Assembly (NCBI RefSeq): GCF_001650345.1 | Contig: NZ_LVHF01000029.1 | Coordinates: forward strand, 434,001-498,000 | Source of the DNA: Photobacterium jeanii | GTDB lineage: Bacteria; Pseudomonadota; Gammaproteobacteria; Enterobacterales; Vibrionaceae | Length of the DNA: 64,000 nucleotides | Reading direction: 5' to 3' | Shown here: piece after piece, positions 30,128-39,512 of the stretch | Position numbering within the stretch: the first letter of the stretch is position 1 | How the letters are laid out: each line of letters starts with the position of its first letter | Notes under the pieces: generated by a model | Databases searched by the model: none | What the model was told of the DNA's origin: nothing | The model's input: only the letters and a program-made list of their open reading frames with translations | Made by a program: the position numbers and the translations under genes

Positions 30128-30706
30128 TTAATTCGACTTATTACGTTGCGCCAATTTCTCAGTATCGATATCAATAAGGCTTCTTACACGCATGGTTAAT
30201 TCATCGCTATCGGTATATTTTCTACCGTACGATAAATTAAAACCATAATTGAAATCAGCAGGGTTTCTCCCTTGAGTATGCTGCAATAGCGTTTCAAGCT
30301 TATCCAACGCCTTCGCTAAACATGCTTCTTCAGATGAAGCATGTTCGTATTCATCCCACAAACTTAAGATCTCTTGTTTCAGCTTGGTGGGCAGAGGCGC
30401 TATCAAGGTGATCAAATCTTCCCGTTCTTGAATACCTTTATCAGAACCTTCCACTTGATCAACCGCTGCAATATCGCCGTTAATCGCCTCACCCAAATCA
30501 TGAATAATGCACATTTTCATTAGTTTAAGCGGATCAATATTCGGGTATTGATCAGCAAACATCATCACCATCAAACATAAACGCCAAGTATGCTCAGCCG
30601 TACTCTCTTCTCTACCGTTTGATGTTCGCGCGGTACGTAAGGTGTTTTTTAACTGTTCGGCGCCACGAAGAAAATCGAGAACACCTTCAAGATCGTGATT
30701 GTTCAT
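30128..30706 (-). CDS. HD domain phosphohydrolase (YfbR-like)
   Basis: The 192-residue protein has the HD-domain metal ligands: EHTWRL near residue 38, IIHDLGEAINGDI near residue 68, and a distal Asp in AKALDKLETL. This matches the 5'-deoxynucleotidase YfbR-like branch, which removes phosphate from nucleoside monophosphates. It may share a transcript with the DUF3626 gene, which ends upstream at 30767. Confidence 0.85.
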   Translation of the reverse strand: MNNHDLEGVLDFLRGAEQLKNTLRTARTSNGREESTAEHTWRLCLMVMMFADQYPNIDPLKLMKMCIIHDLGEAINGDIAAVDQVEGSDKGIQEREDLITLIAPLPTKLKQEILSLWDEYEHASSEEACLAKALDKLETLLQHTQGRNPADFNYGFNLSYGRKYTDSDELTMRVRSLIDIDTEKLAQRNKSN

Positions 30707-30766
30707 ACATTCTAACTACTAAAACTTGTTCACCAACATCACTAACTCAATCATTAATCGCCTTGG

Positions 30767-31609
30767 CTATTCCAATCCAAATTGGTAGCCAAAGCGCGCT
30801 AAGTAATGCCAAATTTTCTTAATATCTTGCTCGTTATAGCCCTGTTTCGTCACTGCAGTACCTAACAACTTGGCATTAATCTTCCCATCTTGAGCAAGTT
30901 CTTGCGCTAAGTCGATAAACTCCAACCCTCGATACTCAGGATAAAGGCGCATCTGCGCCATACTCAACGCATAACCATTATGCCACTTAACGGGCACATC
31001 AAGTTGAACTGCTTGTTGTTCAATATCAGTTGCTCGAAAAATAGGATCTAGTACCAAGCAGTCGACATCGTCTGCTAACGATAAAACACCATGTATGTGG
31101 GCTTCGATATAATCATCTAACAAATCAACATCAGATAGTGATGCTTGATGAATAAGCGTACTGATACGATCAAAAACCGCAAAATTCTCGGGTTCAAAAT
31201 AACTATCGGGATAGCAAAATGTTGTGCGCGATAACACGTGAGGTTTTAATTGGAAATAAGCAGAGCCAAAACGTGGCGATGCGCCCATTTCGTAACCACG
31301 AAAGTTCAACGCACCATACTTAGGTCTCAGATGATCCGGCGCATTATCATAAGCACCATCAAACACACGTTGCTCCCACAACCAACGTTCACCGCCGTGA
31401 TATGCAGTTAAACCGCCGTTACTGGTGCCTGTTTCAAATTGGGATTTAAGACAACCAGCCTCAGCAATAGCTTCAAGCAATGGTTTATGCTCTGAAGTAA
31501 AACGATCTGGATGAAAGTTGATCGTCACCGCATGCGGCATTAGCGCAGCTTCGCCTTGAGACTTGCCCCTAATATTCTCTATTGCTTGCTCTACCGAACT
31601 CTTCAACAT
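30767..31609 (-). CDS. DUF3626 domain-containing protein
   Basis: The 280-residue protein matches DUF3626 through FETGTSNGGLTAYHGGERWLWE, YGALNFRG and the central GASPRFGSAYFQLK block. The function of the family is unknown. I chose the ATG at 31609 over a TTG five codons upstream, as it follows AAGAG. The downstream neighbour is an HD phosphohydrolase 60 bases away. Confidence 0.8.
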   Translation of the reverse strand: MLKSSVEQAIENIRGKSQGEAALMPHAVTINFHPDRFTSEHKPLLEAIAEAGCLKSQFETGTSNGGLTAYHGGERWLWEQRVFDGAYDNAPDHLRPKYGALNFRGYEMGASPRFGSAYFQLKPHVLSRTTFCYPDSYFEPENFAVFDRISTLIHQASLSDVDLLDDYIEAHIHGVLSLADDVDCLVLDPIFRATDIEQQAVQLDVPVKWHNGYALSMAQMRLYPEYRGLEFIDLAQELAQDGKINAKLLGTAVTKQGYNEQDIKKIWHYLARFGYQFGLE

Positions 31610-31789
31610 GAGGCTCTTATTCAAGATTTCAACAACACATTAATCAGGAAAGCCCCAATATAGCAATAACACTAAGAATTTGAATCAAGCGCTGACTCAC
31701 TTTTCCGCTTTAGTGACCAAAAGAATGACAGCGCTTTTCCGCTCAGCACTTTCCAATAGCCGCCTATCTGCACAGAGTAAAATCGCCCT

Positions 31790-32239
31790 CTATTCGGCTA
31801 ATAATTGCGGCCAGTTTGAATCAGCTTTAGCCACATTGCCCTTTATATCTTGCTGCCAAGTCTGTTGAACAGATTTGCTGTAATTTAGGTAGAGCTTCCC
31901 TTCCACAATATTCCAAGCATGTGGGTCTATTTTCGCGGTGTAGCCTTTACTTACAGCCCACGCACAATAGCCACCATATTGAGGCGCAAATTTAGTAGGG
32001 TTAGCAACGAACGCCTTGCGATTTTCTTCAGAAGAAAAGTACCACTTAGCCCCATTCCATTGATACGTGAAATCGCTATCACCCTTAACGGCGGCACTCT
32101 CTGTAAAATAAGATACCGCGTCATATCCCTTAATGGCTTTGCCAAAAAAATCACTATAAACAGGCTCTAATGCAAAAGCGGACGCACAACAACCAATCCA
32201 AAGAGTGAACACAAGAGCCAGTTTTGTCACGATAGTCAT
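31790..32239 (-). CDS. Exported YHS domain protein
   Basis: The 149-residue protein starts at the ATG at 32239 behind AAGGAG and has a signal peptide ending SAFA. The mature part carries the YHS pattern: AIKGYDAVSYFTESAAVKG, WYFSSEENRKAFVANPTKFAPQYGGYCA. YHS domains are thought to bind metals or small ligands. This exported form is often encoded near redox genes, but none is present here. Confidence 0.88.
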   Translation of the reverse strand: MTIVTKLALVFTLWIGCCASAFALEPVYSDFFGKAIKGYDAVSYFTESAAVKGDSDFTYQWNGAKWYFSSEENRKAFVANPTKFAPQYGGYCAWAVSKGYTAKIDPHAWNIVEGKLYLNYSKSVQQTWQQDIKGNVAKADSNWPQLLAE

Positions 32240-32439
32240 AGAGATTCTCCTTATCTGTTCTAAGTATAGAAAGAAGAAAGGAGGGAAAATTTCATTCATC
32301 AAAGATTAAATCAAGAAAGCACTCACCCACCGAAGAATACGAGCTCTAGCTTTAAAAGACAGCAATAACCCATCATGATTCGCTGTAATGTAGTTACTAT
32401 TCTATGCTTTTACTAATCCAAACTATTGAGTATAAGCAA

Positions 32440-33147
32440 TTGAAGATTCTCATTATTGGCGGCTCTGGCGGGATTGGGGCTGCACTTTTAGAACAATTTA
32501 TCGTATCTGATATCAAGGCCACGCTGTACGCAACCTATCGCTCTACTCAACCACAAATACAGCACGATAATTTAGTGTGGTTTAAAGCCGATATTGCATC
32601 TGATTCTGACGTAAAAAAGCTATCCGAAAGCATTACAAACCTAGATATTTTAATTAACGCCGCAGGAGGCCTATCTTTAGCAAGTAAAACGCCAGAGAAG
32701 TCAGTTAAAGAGTTTGATACTGAGTTCTTCCAACATAACCTAAACGCCAATACGATCCCGACGCTTTTACTTGGCAAGTACTTTTCCAGTCACCTAAAAG
32801 CAAAGCACACGACCTATTTCGTCTCGTTATCTGCAAGAATCGGTAGCATTGAGGACAACAAAATTGGCGGATGGATTAGCTATCGTTGCTCAAAAGCAGC
32901 ATTAAACATGGCAATAAAAACGATAAGTATTGAATGGAAATTTCGACAGCCGAATTGCTGTGTCATTGCTTTCCACCCGGGAACAACTGACACAGCCCTA
33001 TCCAAGCCCTTTCAAAAAAATGTTCCACCACACAAGCTATTTACCGCCACATACGTCGCACAATGCTTACTTGAACTATTAGATAAACTTACCTCGAACG
33101 ATACAGGTAAGTTCTACAGTTTTGATGGCAAGGCAATTCCTTGGTGA
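32440..33147 (+). CDS. Short-chain dehydrogenase/reductase
   Basis: The protein has the Rossmann motif GGSGGIG at the N-terminus, NAAGG in place of NNAG, a Ser in the SLSAR segment and the catalytic YRCSK. I prefer the TTG at 32440 because it gives MKILIIGGSGG, the usual SDR start (235 residues). An ATG at 32404 would add 12 residues, MLLLIQTIEYKQ. The substrate is unknown. Confidence 0.85.
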   Translation: MKILIIGGSGGIGAALLEQFIVSDIKATLYATYRSTQPQIQHDNLVWFKADIASDSDVKKLSESITNLDILINAAGGLSLASKTPEKSVKEFDTEFFQHNLNANTIPTLLLGKYFSSHLKAKHTTYFVSLSARIGSIEDNKIGGWISYRCSKAALNMAIKTISIEWKFRQPNCCVIAFHPGTTDTALSKPFQKNVPPHKLFTATYVAQCLLELLDKLTSNDTGKFYSFDGKAIPW

Positions 33148-33503
33148 TAGCCTTCGTCTAGCCTCTCCTTAAGCATCGTGACAAGCCAGCAGCCCCTTAC
33201 ATGCTTTCGAACCGAACGGCACTAATTGTAAAATCAACAATCAACCAAAATAGTCGCCATATATGATGTTTCAAAAGACGTAGATTCAAGTATGCAGACA
33301 ACGAGTTGAAGTCATGACCTCATTACTTTGTTGCTCTGCTTCATATAATTATTTGTAACATTAGAACCGTATTAGTTAAGTCAATTAGCCCTATAAAAAC
33401 GAAAAGGGCCAACAAGTTAGACCTGTTTAATATTGTTAGTCCTTATTGTTAAAGTTAAGGTATGTCAGTAACTCTAATAATTAATAATGTTATAATTAAA
33501 GAT
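33148..33503. other. AT-rich intergenic region
   Basis: About 355 AT-rich bases upstream of the condensation-type gene. No supported gene or RNA is seen. Confidence 0.35.
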
Positions 33504-34766
33504 ATGAAGACAGTTTTACCCGTTAACTTTCTCGATAAAGTTAAATTTGAAATCGCTAAATATAATAATCCACAATATTTTGTTCAGTTTTGGCAGTTAG
33601 ATGGGCACCTGGACAACCAACGCTTAAAAAGCGCTTTTAAAAACGTTTATGAAGCCATTCCGAAACTTCAAACCAAACTGGTCTATCAAGACAATCAATA
33701 TATTTATCAACCATTTGACTATCAAAACAACTTTTTACTAGAAGATACTGATCTGTGCCCAGTGACCGCTCTTCAGATTACGTTGAACAATAATTTTCAA
33801 GAACTAGTATCACAGGCGAACTTTGCCCCCTTTATTGCAATAAAATTTGACAGACGTGACAGCGATGAGTCTGTTCTGTGCCTTCTTATCAACCATGTTT
33901 TTTGTGATGCACCATCTGGTTACCTATTTAAAGAGCAACTAGTGGCTGGGTACAACAACACAAATGTAAATTTATCTGATACAAAACTGAGCCTATCAGA
34001 TGAACAATTTATACAGCAACAGGTTAATGATAACGCCGCTTTTAATAAAGCAATAGAGCAGCAACGTTCACTATCAACCTACTTTTTGTCTGAAGCTAAC
34101 CAGGTTGATCTTTTCTATCGAGAAAGTACGGATAATTCAGTAATTTTTGACTTCTTTGATATTGATACCGCAACAATTAAAAGACCAGAAGGCATGACTC
34201 TTAATACGCTGATTTCTTCCGCTATTGCCAAGGCGGTTATGGAATTGAAGGCGGATACATTACAAGGTCGTATCTCTATGTCTATCACCGCAAATGTACG
34301 TCAAAATGAAGACAAATTGTTCGGGAATTTTGTGAGCGCGATTCCGGTCAAGCTTGAACAAGGCGAAATGGAACATATTGCACCGGCGTTTCAAGAGCAA
34401 ATCAACAGTTTTAAAATGAATCCTTTAAGAGCATTGGTATCTTACGCAGGGTTTGCAACAAACTTTGCCAATGCAACACCAGAACAACTAATGAATGGCT
34501 TTAGGTTGATCAGCTCTAAATCTAATCTCTATATCTCGAATTTTGGCCATTATAATCGCAACCAGGATGAACAACTTGAGTTTTCTGGCGCGACAACAAT
34601 TAGAGCTGGCGGTTTCAATTTCCCACTGCAAGGGCATTATGGCCTGATTGTTACTCTTATTCCATATGGTAACAAAGTAGGTCTAGGGATTGCGGTTTCT
34701 CCTTCTATTTTTAATAAGCAGGATTTAGTGAGATTTAAAAATCAGGTGGAAAAATATCTTAGTTAA
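33504..34766 (+). CDS. Stand-alone condensation-type acyltransferase (CoA-dependent acyltransferase fold)
   Basis: The 420-residue protein has the active-site motif HxxxD in INHVFCDAPSGYLF near residue 135, and a C-terminal solvent-channel region with YISNFGHYN. This matches the condensation/alcohol-acetyltransferase superfamily (as in PapA-type enzymes). It is not part of a modular synthetase and has no carrier-protein gene nearby. The coding sequence is noticeably more AT-rich than its left neighbours, which suggests acquisition. The start is uncertain: I prefer the ATG at 33504 (MKTVLPVNFLDK) over the ATG at 33462. It abuts the degenerate attC at the distal end of the cassette array. Confidence 0.75.
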   Translation: MKTVLPVNFLDKVKFEIAKYNNPQYFVQFWQLDGHLDNQRLKSAFKNVYEAIPKLQTKLVYQDNQYIYQPFDYQNNFLLEDTDLCPVTALQITLNNNFQELVSQANFAPFIAIKFDRRDSDESVLCLLINHVFCDAPSGYLFKEQLVAGYNNTNVNLSDTKLSLSDEQFIQQQVNDNAAFNKAIEQQRSLSTYFLSEANQVDLFYRESTDNSVIFDFFDIDTATIKRPEGMTLNTLISSAIAKAVMELKADTLQGRISMSITANVRQNEDKLFGNFVSAIPVKLEQGEMEHIAPAFQEQINSFKMNPLRALVSYAGFATNFANATPEQLMNGFRLISSKSNLYISNFGHYNRNQDEQLEFSGATTIRAGGFNFPLQGHYGLIVTLIPYGNKVGLGIAVSPSIFNKQDLVRFKNQVEKYLS

Positions 34767-34840
34767 GCGCCATAAACACTAAACGCAACGCATAACGAAA
34801 GTGTCAAGCGTTGCGAATTACCATTAAACAATTTATATAT
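34766..34840 (-). repeat. Degenerate attC site, distal end of cassette array
   Basis: On the minus strand the segment after the MaoC stop reads TTCGCAACGC...GCGTTGCG and TTTAGTGTTTA. These match the first half of the 127-bp attC class at 42740 and 38252, but the second half is lost. It marks the last recognisable cassette of the array. Confidence 0.75.
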
Positions 34841-34857
34841 TATTCGATATCTTGCCC

Positions 34858-35316
34858 CTAAGGCACGACCTGCATAGCTAGCCATATAGCGCTCAACGCA
34901 GGTTTTGTTTCACCTTCGATTTCAACAACCACTTCTGTACTAAATACATACTGCCCAGGGTTTCTTTCTTCTACAGCAATCAATTTGGCATGAGCTCGAA
35001 TACGGCTATTCACTTTTACAGGGTGAATAAAACGCACCTTATCGAACCCATAATTGAGACCAAGTCTAGAACCCTCCAAATGGTACCCAAAACTCTCTGC
35101 AAAATATGGGATCATAGACAGAGATAACAAACCGTGTGCAATTGTAGACTTGAACATTGTACTTTGTGCTTTAACAGGATCCGTATGAATAAACTGATGA
35201 TCTAAGGTACAATCTGCAAATTGATTAATTTGCTCTTGATTTACAACAAACCAAGCTGTTGGTTCGATATCCACACCGATATACCTATCAATGTCATTCT
35301 TTGAAATAATTTTCAT
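34858..35316 (-). CDS. MaoC-like hydratase (hot-dog fold), cassette gene
   Basis: The 152-residue protein has the hydratase-2 active-site pattern DHQFIHTDP near residue 38 and STIAHGLLSLSMIP, as in NodN/MaoC and (R)-specific enoyl-CoA hydratases. It would hydrate enoyl-CoA or a related thioester. The gene is followed directly by a degenerate attC site, which makes it the most distal cassette. Its start is separated by about 110 bases from an IS110-type remnant. Confidence 0.85.
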   Translation of the reverse strand: MKIISKNDIDRYIGVDIEPTAWFVVNQEQINQFADCTLDHQFIHTDPVKAQSTMFKSTIAHGLLSLSMIPYFAESFGYHLEGSRLGLNYGFDKVRFIHPVKVNSRIRAHAKLIAVEERNPGQYVFSTEVVVEIEGETKPALSAIWLAMQVVP

Positions 35317-35389
35317 AGCTTCCTTTGAGTCGAACTAGATTTTTATATGTCACCAAGTGTACCAAATATGCTAACTTCAACTGGAATGA

Positions 35390-35646
<257 letters not shown>

Positions 35647-35663
35647 ATCTGTGAGCAAACTGC

Positions 35664-36119
35664 TTACAACGCAAGTTTAAACCCTTCATGTGTTGCTTTA
35701 AATCCAAGTCTTTCATAAAACCTGATTGCATCAGGACGCTGTTTGTCACTTGTTAACTGTACGATTTTACAGCCTCTACTTTTTGCCTGTTCGATAGCAT
35801 GTGTGAACATTTGCTCACCGAATCCTTGTCCACGATAGTCACTATGGATTCGAACACCTTCGATAAGACAACGCCAACTACCAATATGCGTTAGGTAAGG
35901 AATAAAGGTAATTTGAAGCATCCCGACTAGAACGTTGTCCTGCTCAACAACAACTAAATCGTTGTTTGAATCTCGTACAATTGCTTCGAACGCTTCAATA
36001 TACGCACGATTCAGCGGAACGGATGCGTCTTCTCTTTTGTTACCAAGCGGGTCATTTGAAAGCAAAGCAACAAGACTTTCCAAATCTTCAAAATCAGCTG
36101 AACGATATTTTAGTTCCAT
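35664..36119 (-). CDS. GNAT family N-acetyltransferase, cassette gene
   Basis: The 151-residue protein has the motif A pattern RIHSDYRGQGFGEQMF near residue 93 and a C-terminal RFYERLGFKA block. Similar GNATs are frequent integron cassette cargo; some modify antibiotics but most have unknown substrates. The gene starts just after the attC at 36145, but its own attC on the left is replaced by IS110-like debris. Confidence 0.88.
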   Translation of the reverse strand: MELKYRSADFEDLESLVALLSNDPLGNKREDASVPLNRAYIEAFEAIVRDSNNDLVVVEQDNVLVGMLQITFIPYLTHIGSWRCLIEGVRIHSDYRGQGFGEQMFTHAIEQAKSRGCKIVQLTSDKQRPDAIRFYERLGFKATHEGFKLAL

Positions 36120-36144
36120 TTATAGTTCCTTATTACTTCTGACT

Positions 36145-36258
36145 GCTAACGCTTGCAATATAGTGGGTGTGTACCACCGAACTAACAAAGCGTAACGAAC
36201 GCCATAACAAAACCGCCTAGTGCAACACGTGATGTTCACCTTGATGCTTTTGTTATAC
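36145..36258 (-). repeat. attC site (short class)
   Basis: Minus-strand ends are GTATAAC (R'') and GCGTTAGC (R'). The internal AAGCATCAAGGTGA and CGGTTTTG segments are shared with the other sites of the roughly 106-bp class. The last codons and TGA of the HIT-family gene lie within it. Confidence 0.85.
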
Positions 36259-36688
36259 CAACAGAACTCAAAATAGCCTTGATTTTGTTGAAAGCAGCTA
36301 TGGTATTAGGTGAGAAACAACCGACTTTAACTTTGTAGTAATCTCTAGCCCAATCAAATAACAGAGGGCCATGAATTAAACCTTGCTGCTCTGGATAGAT
36401 GCTTAAAAACGATTTACTTAACAAGACTGTTCTTGGAAAAAGGTGGAAATGAATAATACTGGCCGCTTCTCCAAATTTGCAGCAGTACACTTTTTCAGGA
36501 GCTAACACTTTTGTAATACTTGATTCAACTTCGCTAAGCAATACCCCAAGCTGACATTTAGCTTCATGAGGAAGTTCACTTAACTCTCTTAGATGGTCTT
36601 TATACATCACGATTAAGTAACCCGGTAGATCACAATCGTTGCACTGACTTACAGTAAAATATTCTGTCTCAAGTATTGTGGTATTCAT
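36236..36688 (-). CDS. HIT-like family protein, cassette gene
   Basis: The 150-residue protein carries a histidine-triad-like motif, IIHFHLFPR, near residue 81, and an N-terminal half resembling HIT nucleotide hydrolases (PGYLIVMYKDHLRELSEL). HIT proteins hydrolyse nucleotide conjugates such as Ap4A. The final codons (ITKASR then TGA) are encoded by the attC sequence itself, so the C-terminus is partly set by the recombination site. A second attC lies upstream of its start. Confidence 0.8.
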   Translation of the reverse strand: MNTTILETEYFTVSQCNDCDLPGYLIVMYKDHLRELSELPHEAKCQLGVLLSEVESSITKVLAPEKVYCCKFGEAASIIHFHLFPRTVLLSKSFLSIYPEQQGLIHGPLLFDWARDYYKVKVGCFSPNTIAAFNKIKAILSSVGITKASR

Positions 36689-36705
36689 TACTCCATCTTT
36701 CCTTA

Positions 36706-36833
36706 GGTATAGTGCCCTTTTAAGGTGTGAGCAACGCTGCCACCTTACCTAAACCATTGTGCCGTAGACATTAAAGCTGAATCAAACTGAAAATACCAAG
36801 CATTGGGAATCCGTCTTAAACGCTTGTTATGTT
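36706..36833 (-). repeat. attC site (long class, divergent)
   Basis: Minus-strand ends are ACATAAC and GGGCACTATAC. It is about 128 bp, with the AAGCGTTTAAGACGG left arm and CACACCTTAAAAGGGC right arm typical of the long class but with a divergent centre. Confidence 0.8.
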
Positions 36834-36841
36834 TGTGGTTC

Positions 36842-37249
36842 TTACACCCACGAAGCAGACATTTTGAAGTACGCTACATTTGATTTGTGAAACTCTTCAC
36901 CTTCAACGCACAACCCAAACTTCTGATAGAAAGACAGTGCGGAAGTTCGTGCGTCACACCAGAAATAGCTAACATCTTCTCGCTTCAAATCACGCACCAG
37001 CTTCTCAATGACCTTAGTACCAATTCCTTGCCCTTGGTATTCAGGCAGAGTAGCAAATTTTCTAAGTCTAGCTTCATGACCACTGTTATAAACAGATGCC
37101 ACACAAACCAGTTTCCCACCAATAAATGCACCATAGTGAGTAGCAGAGTCATCCCCTTCGACTTCGCAGAATGAAGGCGACTTATTTGGCCACAAAACAA
37201 GATGTCTAATGGGTAAAACCTCTGCTGTGGTAACCTTTCGTATATCCAT
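36842..37249 (-). CDS. GNAT family N-acetyltransferase, cassette gene
   Basis: The 135-residue protein has motif A LPEYQGQGIGTKVIEKL near residue 70 and a C-terminal SFYQKFGLCVEGEEFH block. It fits neatly in a cassette: the start lies about a dozen bases after the attC at 37262, with a GAGG ribosome site, and the stop is 9 bases before the attC at 36706. The substrate is unknown. Confidence 0.9.
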   Translation of the reverse strand: MDIRKVTTAEVLPIRHLVLWPNKSPSFCEVEGDDSATHYGAFIGGKLVCVASVYNSGHEARLRKFATLPEYQGQGIGTKVIEKLVRDLKREDVSYFWCDARTSALSFYQKFGLCVEGEEFHKSNVAYFKMSASWV

Positions 37250-37261
37250 ATTTCCTCAAAA

Positions 37262-37364
37262 ACATAACGCCCAATTAAGGTGCGTCCCACTGAACCAGCA
37301 AAGCATACCGAACTCCACACCAAAACCGCCGAGTGTAACGTGTCACCTTGATGCCTTTGTTAAG
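37262..37364 (-). repeat. attC site (short class)
   Basis: Minus-strand R'' GCTTAAC fits the RYYYAAC core exactly, and the other end reads GGGCGTTATGT. Internal segments AAAGGCATCAAGGTGACACG and CTCGGCGGTTTTGGTGTGGA match the other short sites. Confidence 0.9.
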
Positions 37365-37373
37365 CGCATCAAA

Positions 37374-38225
37374 CTAAATGACAACGCTACGCCCTGTGGG
37401 AAAATGCTCAAGCTTCTCACCAAGCACATTTTTCAATAAACCAAAGGCTTTCATGCCGGTACAATGACCTGTATACAACTTATCTATCGGATAGGTTAAT
37501 AGTGATTTTCCGATAGCCTCAATATCTTCCTTGCTGCCACCAATACTGTTGAATAGTGGTAAACCAACCAAGTGAAAACCACCAACAACAGCTTTAATTC
37601 TTGTGTTTGGAAATAGCTCAACAGCCGTTTCAACCATATTAAGAACACCATTATGGGCACAGCCTGTAAAAACTATTAATCCATCACTTTCTTTGATGAC
37701 CATAAGAAGTTCATGATCAAATGTATCCGGATTGAAGCCTTGGCCTGAATCAGCATAGAGATATTTATTTCCCTTCGGTTGCTCATACCTACTGCTTAAA
37801 TTCGTAACAAGGAAAACATTAGGGAGTATCTCTGTTGTCTTATTGACGAAACTTAACTGTCTCTTCGCTTTAACTAATAAATCCTTATCAATGCCGACGT
37901 CGCTTTTAAAACCAAAAGCCTTAAAGCAATAATCTTTTTCCTCACACTCGCGAAAATACACTTGAGCTTTAGAATTACGGTCAAGAAAATGAGTTACACC
38001 GTTACAATGGTCATGGTGACGATGAGAAATAACAGCGGCATCTACATCTTGGATTTTTATGTCTAATGCCGCTGCATTATCACAAAAGGCTTTGCTGCTA
38101 CCAGCATCAAATAGTATCTGCCGCCCCCCTGTATTCACATGAAGAGACAACCCTCTTTCAACAGTAAGATCTGTTCTATTTTCCAACCGAGAGTTATCGA
38201 CTAAAGCTGTAAGTATCATAACCAC
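37374..38225 (-). CDS. MBL-fold metallohydrolase, cassette gene
   Basis: The 283-residue protein has the metallo-beta-lactamase zinc motif HRHHDH near residue 70, a second site FTGCAHNG and a C-terminal YTGHCTG. The N-terminus (ERGLSLHVNTGGRQILFDAG) fits the branch related to methanopterin-pathway enzymes (COG1237-like), not the beta-lactamases. It occupies a full cassette between two attC sites. Confidence 0.88.
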   Translation of the reverse strand: MVMILTALVDNSRLENRTDLTVERGLSLHVNTGGRQILFDAGSSKAFCDNAAALDIKIQDVDAAVISHRHHDHCNGVTHFLDRNSKAQVYFRECEEKDYCFKAFGFKSDVGIDKDLLVKAKRQLSFVNKTTEILPNVFLVTNLSSRYEQPKGNKYLYADSGQGFNPDTFDHELLMVIKESDGLIVFTGCAHNGVLNMVETAVELFPNTRIKAVVGGFHLVGLPLFNSIGGSKEDIEAIGKSLLTYPIDKLYTGHCTGMKAFGLLKNVLGEKLEHFPTGRSVVI

Positions 38226-38251
38226 CTAATAAAATTGACAATTTACTTTGC

Positions 38252-38377
38252 GCTTAACGCCCTGTTAAGGTGTGAGCAACGCAATACCGGAGCTACCGCA
38301 TACCACCTTAAACACTTAAACCAACGCATGGTCAAAATGCCACGCGTTGCGAATCACTCTTAAACAGTTTGTTAGTT
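38252..38377 (-). repeat. attC site (long class, VCR/VPR-like)
   Basis: About 126 bp, with minus-strand ends AACTAAC and GGGCGTTAAGC. The central symmetric arms CAACGCGTGGCATTTTGACC and ATGCGTTG are typical of Vibrio repeats. The first 46 or so bases are also translated as the end of the upstream gene. Confidence 0.92.
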
Positions 38378-39348
38378 TTATTTCTTTCAGCAAACTCCAG
38401 AAGTGTATTGATAACAGTCATTAGGTTGGCAACTATTCCCCAATGATAATCATTCGGCTCGTACACCGTGAGTTCTTTCATCGACTTACTTGTGCGCTTC
38501 AATTGCATAATTGCCACCCCTAGTTGAGCAGCAATTCCACCACTTTCATGGTCACTTGGCAAAAAATGGATACTATTTAAGCGCAATTCAATGCTAGCTA
38601 TAGCACTATCCAGTGCATCAGAAATATGACTTATGTCTCCGCCTCTAAAGATATCAGCATCATGTTCTGTGCCTCTAGCTCCAATTTCATTACCAATGAT
38701 TCGAGCAAAAGCATATTCAATATCAACTGCATCAGTCTTGATATATGCCCGATTATTAGCCAACTCTAATTCTACTTTTGCCACTTTCGCCGATAGTTCA
38801 GCTTTCTCTGACTGAACTTTCTGAAGTTGTTCAACCAACAGCCCCATTTCTTCGTCCTGCTCACTAGATTCTAACTGCGATTTTAATGACGAAATAGTTT
38901 CTTTAAGTGAGTTGATTTCCTGATCTTGAAACGATGTCATCTCTCGGCTAGAAGTTTGAATGTTAAAAATGCGTTGCCTTAACTCATTGCTTTGTTCAAC
39001 CGTCAATCGCGTTTTTTCTTCAAATTTGTCTCGTCTGACTTTACCCTGAGTCTTCATATATTCAGAGTAAATATAATGCAGAGTTTGCAAGAAAGGGATG
39101 GCTAGCAGTAAGAATACCGACATCATTAAGGGATACAAAACAACCCCTATATTGAAGTTGCCATCAGTGTACACATAAGTCGTTTTAATTAACTCGACCT
39201 TTTCAGCCATTGGTTTCGGATCACTGGCTAATATTAGGATTGCGCTCCAATTGTATACAACAAAGGAGATAAAGTACGTCCCCCATAAAGGGCTACTAAT
39301 ACGTTCATATAAAACTCCTTTCAAAGAGTTAATTGTTTCTTTTACCAT
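38332..39348 (-). CDS. Two-helix membrane protein with long coiled coil, cassette gene
   Basis: The 338-residue protein has two predicted membrane helices, at about residues 20-42 and 66-88. A long coiled coil at about 95-200 (many Glu/Lys/Gln heptads) and a helical C-terminal domain follow. I do not recognise the family. The last 15 codons, ending FKSDSQRVAF then TGA, lie inside the attC site, so the C-terminus is made from recombination-site sequence. The membrane anchor with coiled coil suits a sensor or effector scaffold, but that is speculation. Confidence 0.75.
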   Translation of the reverse strand: MVKETINSLKGVLYERISSPLWGTYFISFVVYNWSAILILASDPKPMAEKVELIKTTYVYTDGNFNIGVVLYPLMMSVFLLLAIPFLQTLHYIYSEYMKTQGKVRRDKFEEKTRLTVEQSNELRQRIFNIQTSSREMTSFQDQEINSLKETISSLKSQLESSEQDEEMGLLVEQLQKVQSEKAELSAKVAKVELELANNRAYIKTDAVDIEYAFARIIGNEIGARGTEHDADIFRGGDISHISDALDSAIASIELRLNSIHFLPSDHESGGIAAQLGVAIMQLKRTSKSMKELTVYEPNDYHWGIVANLMTVINTLLEFAERNKTNKLFKSDSQRVAF

Positions 39349-39368
39349 TGTTTCGTACTACTCCGATG

Positions 39369-39495
39369 AAACTAACGCCCTGCTAAGGGGTGAGCAGCGC
39401 AATACCGAAGCCGCCGCAAACCACCTTAATCACTAAATTCAACGCACAGTAAAAATGCCACGCGTTGCGAATCCCTCTTGAGCAGTTTGTTATAC
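39369..39495 (-). repeat. attC site (long class, VCR/VPR-like)
   Basis: About 127 bp; minus-strand ends are GTATAAC and GGGCGTTAG. The centre CAACGCGTGGCATTTTTACT and GCGTTG closely match the sites at 38252 and 42740. Confidence 0.92.
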
Positions 39496-39512
39496 AAATC
39501 TATAGCATTTTG

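Noticed and set aside
37374..38225. Metallo-beta-lactamase resistance cassette
   Set aside because: The protein has the fold but its sequence fits the methanopterin-related MBL hydrolases, not the resistance enzymes.
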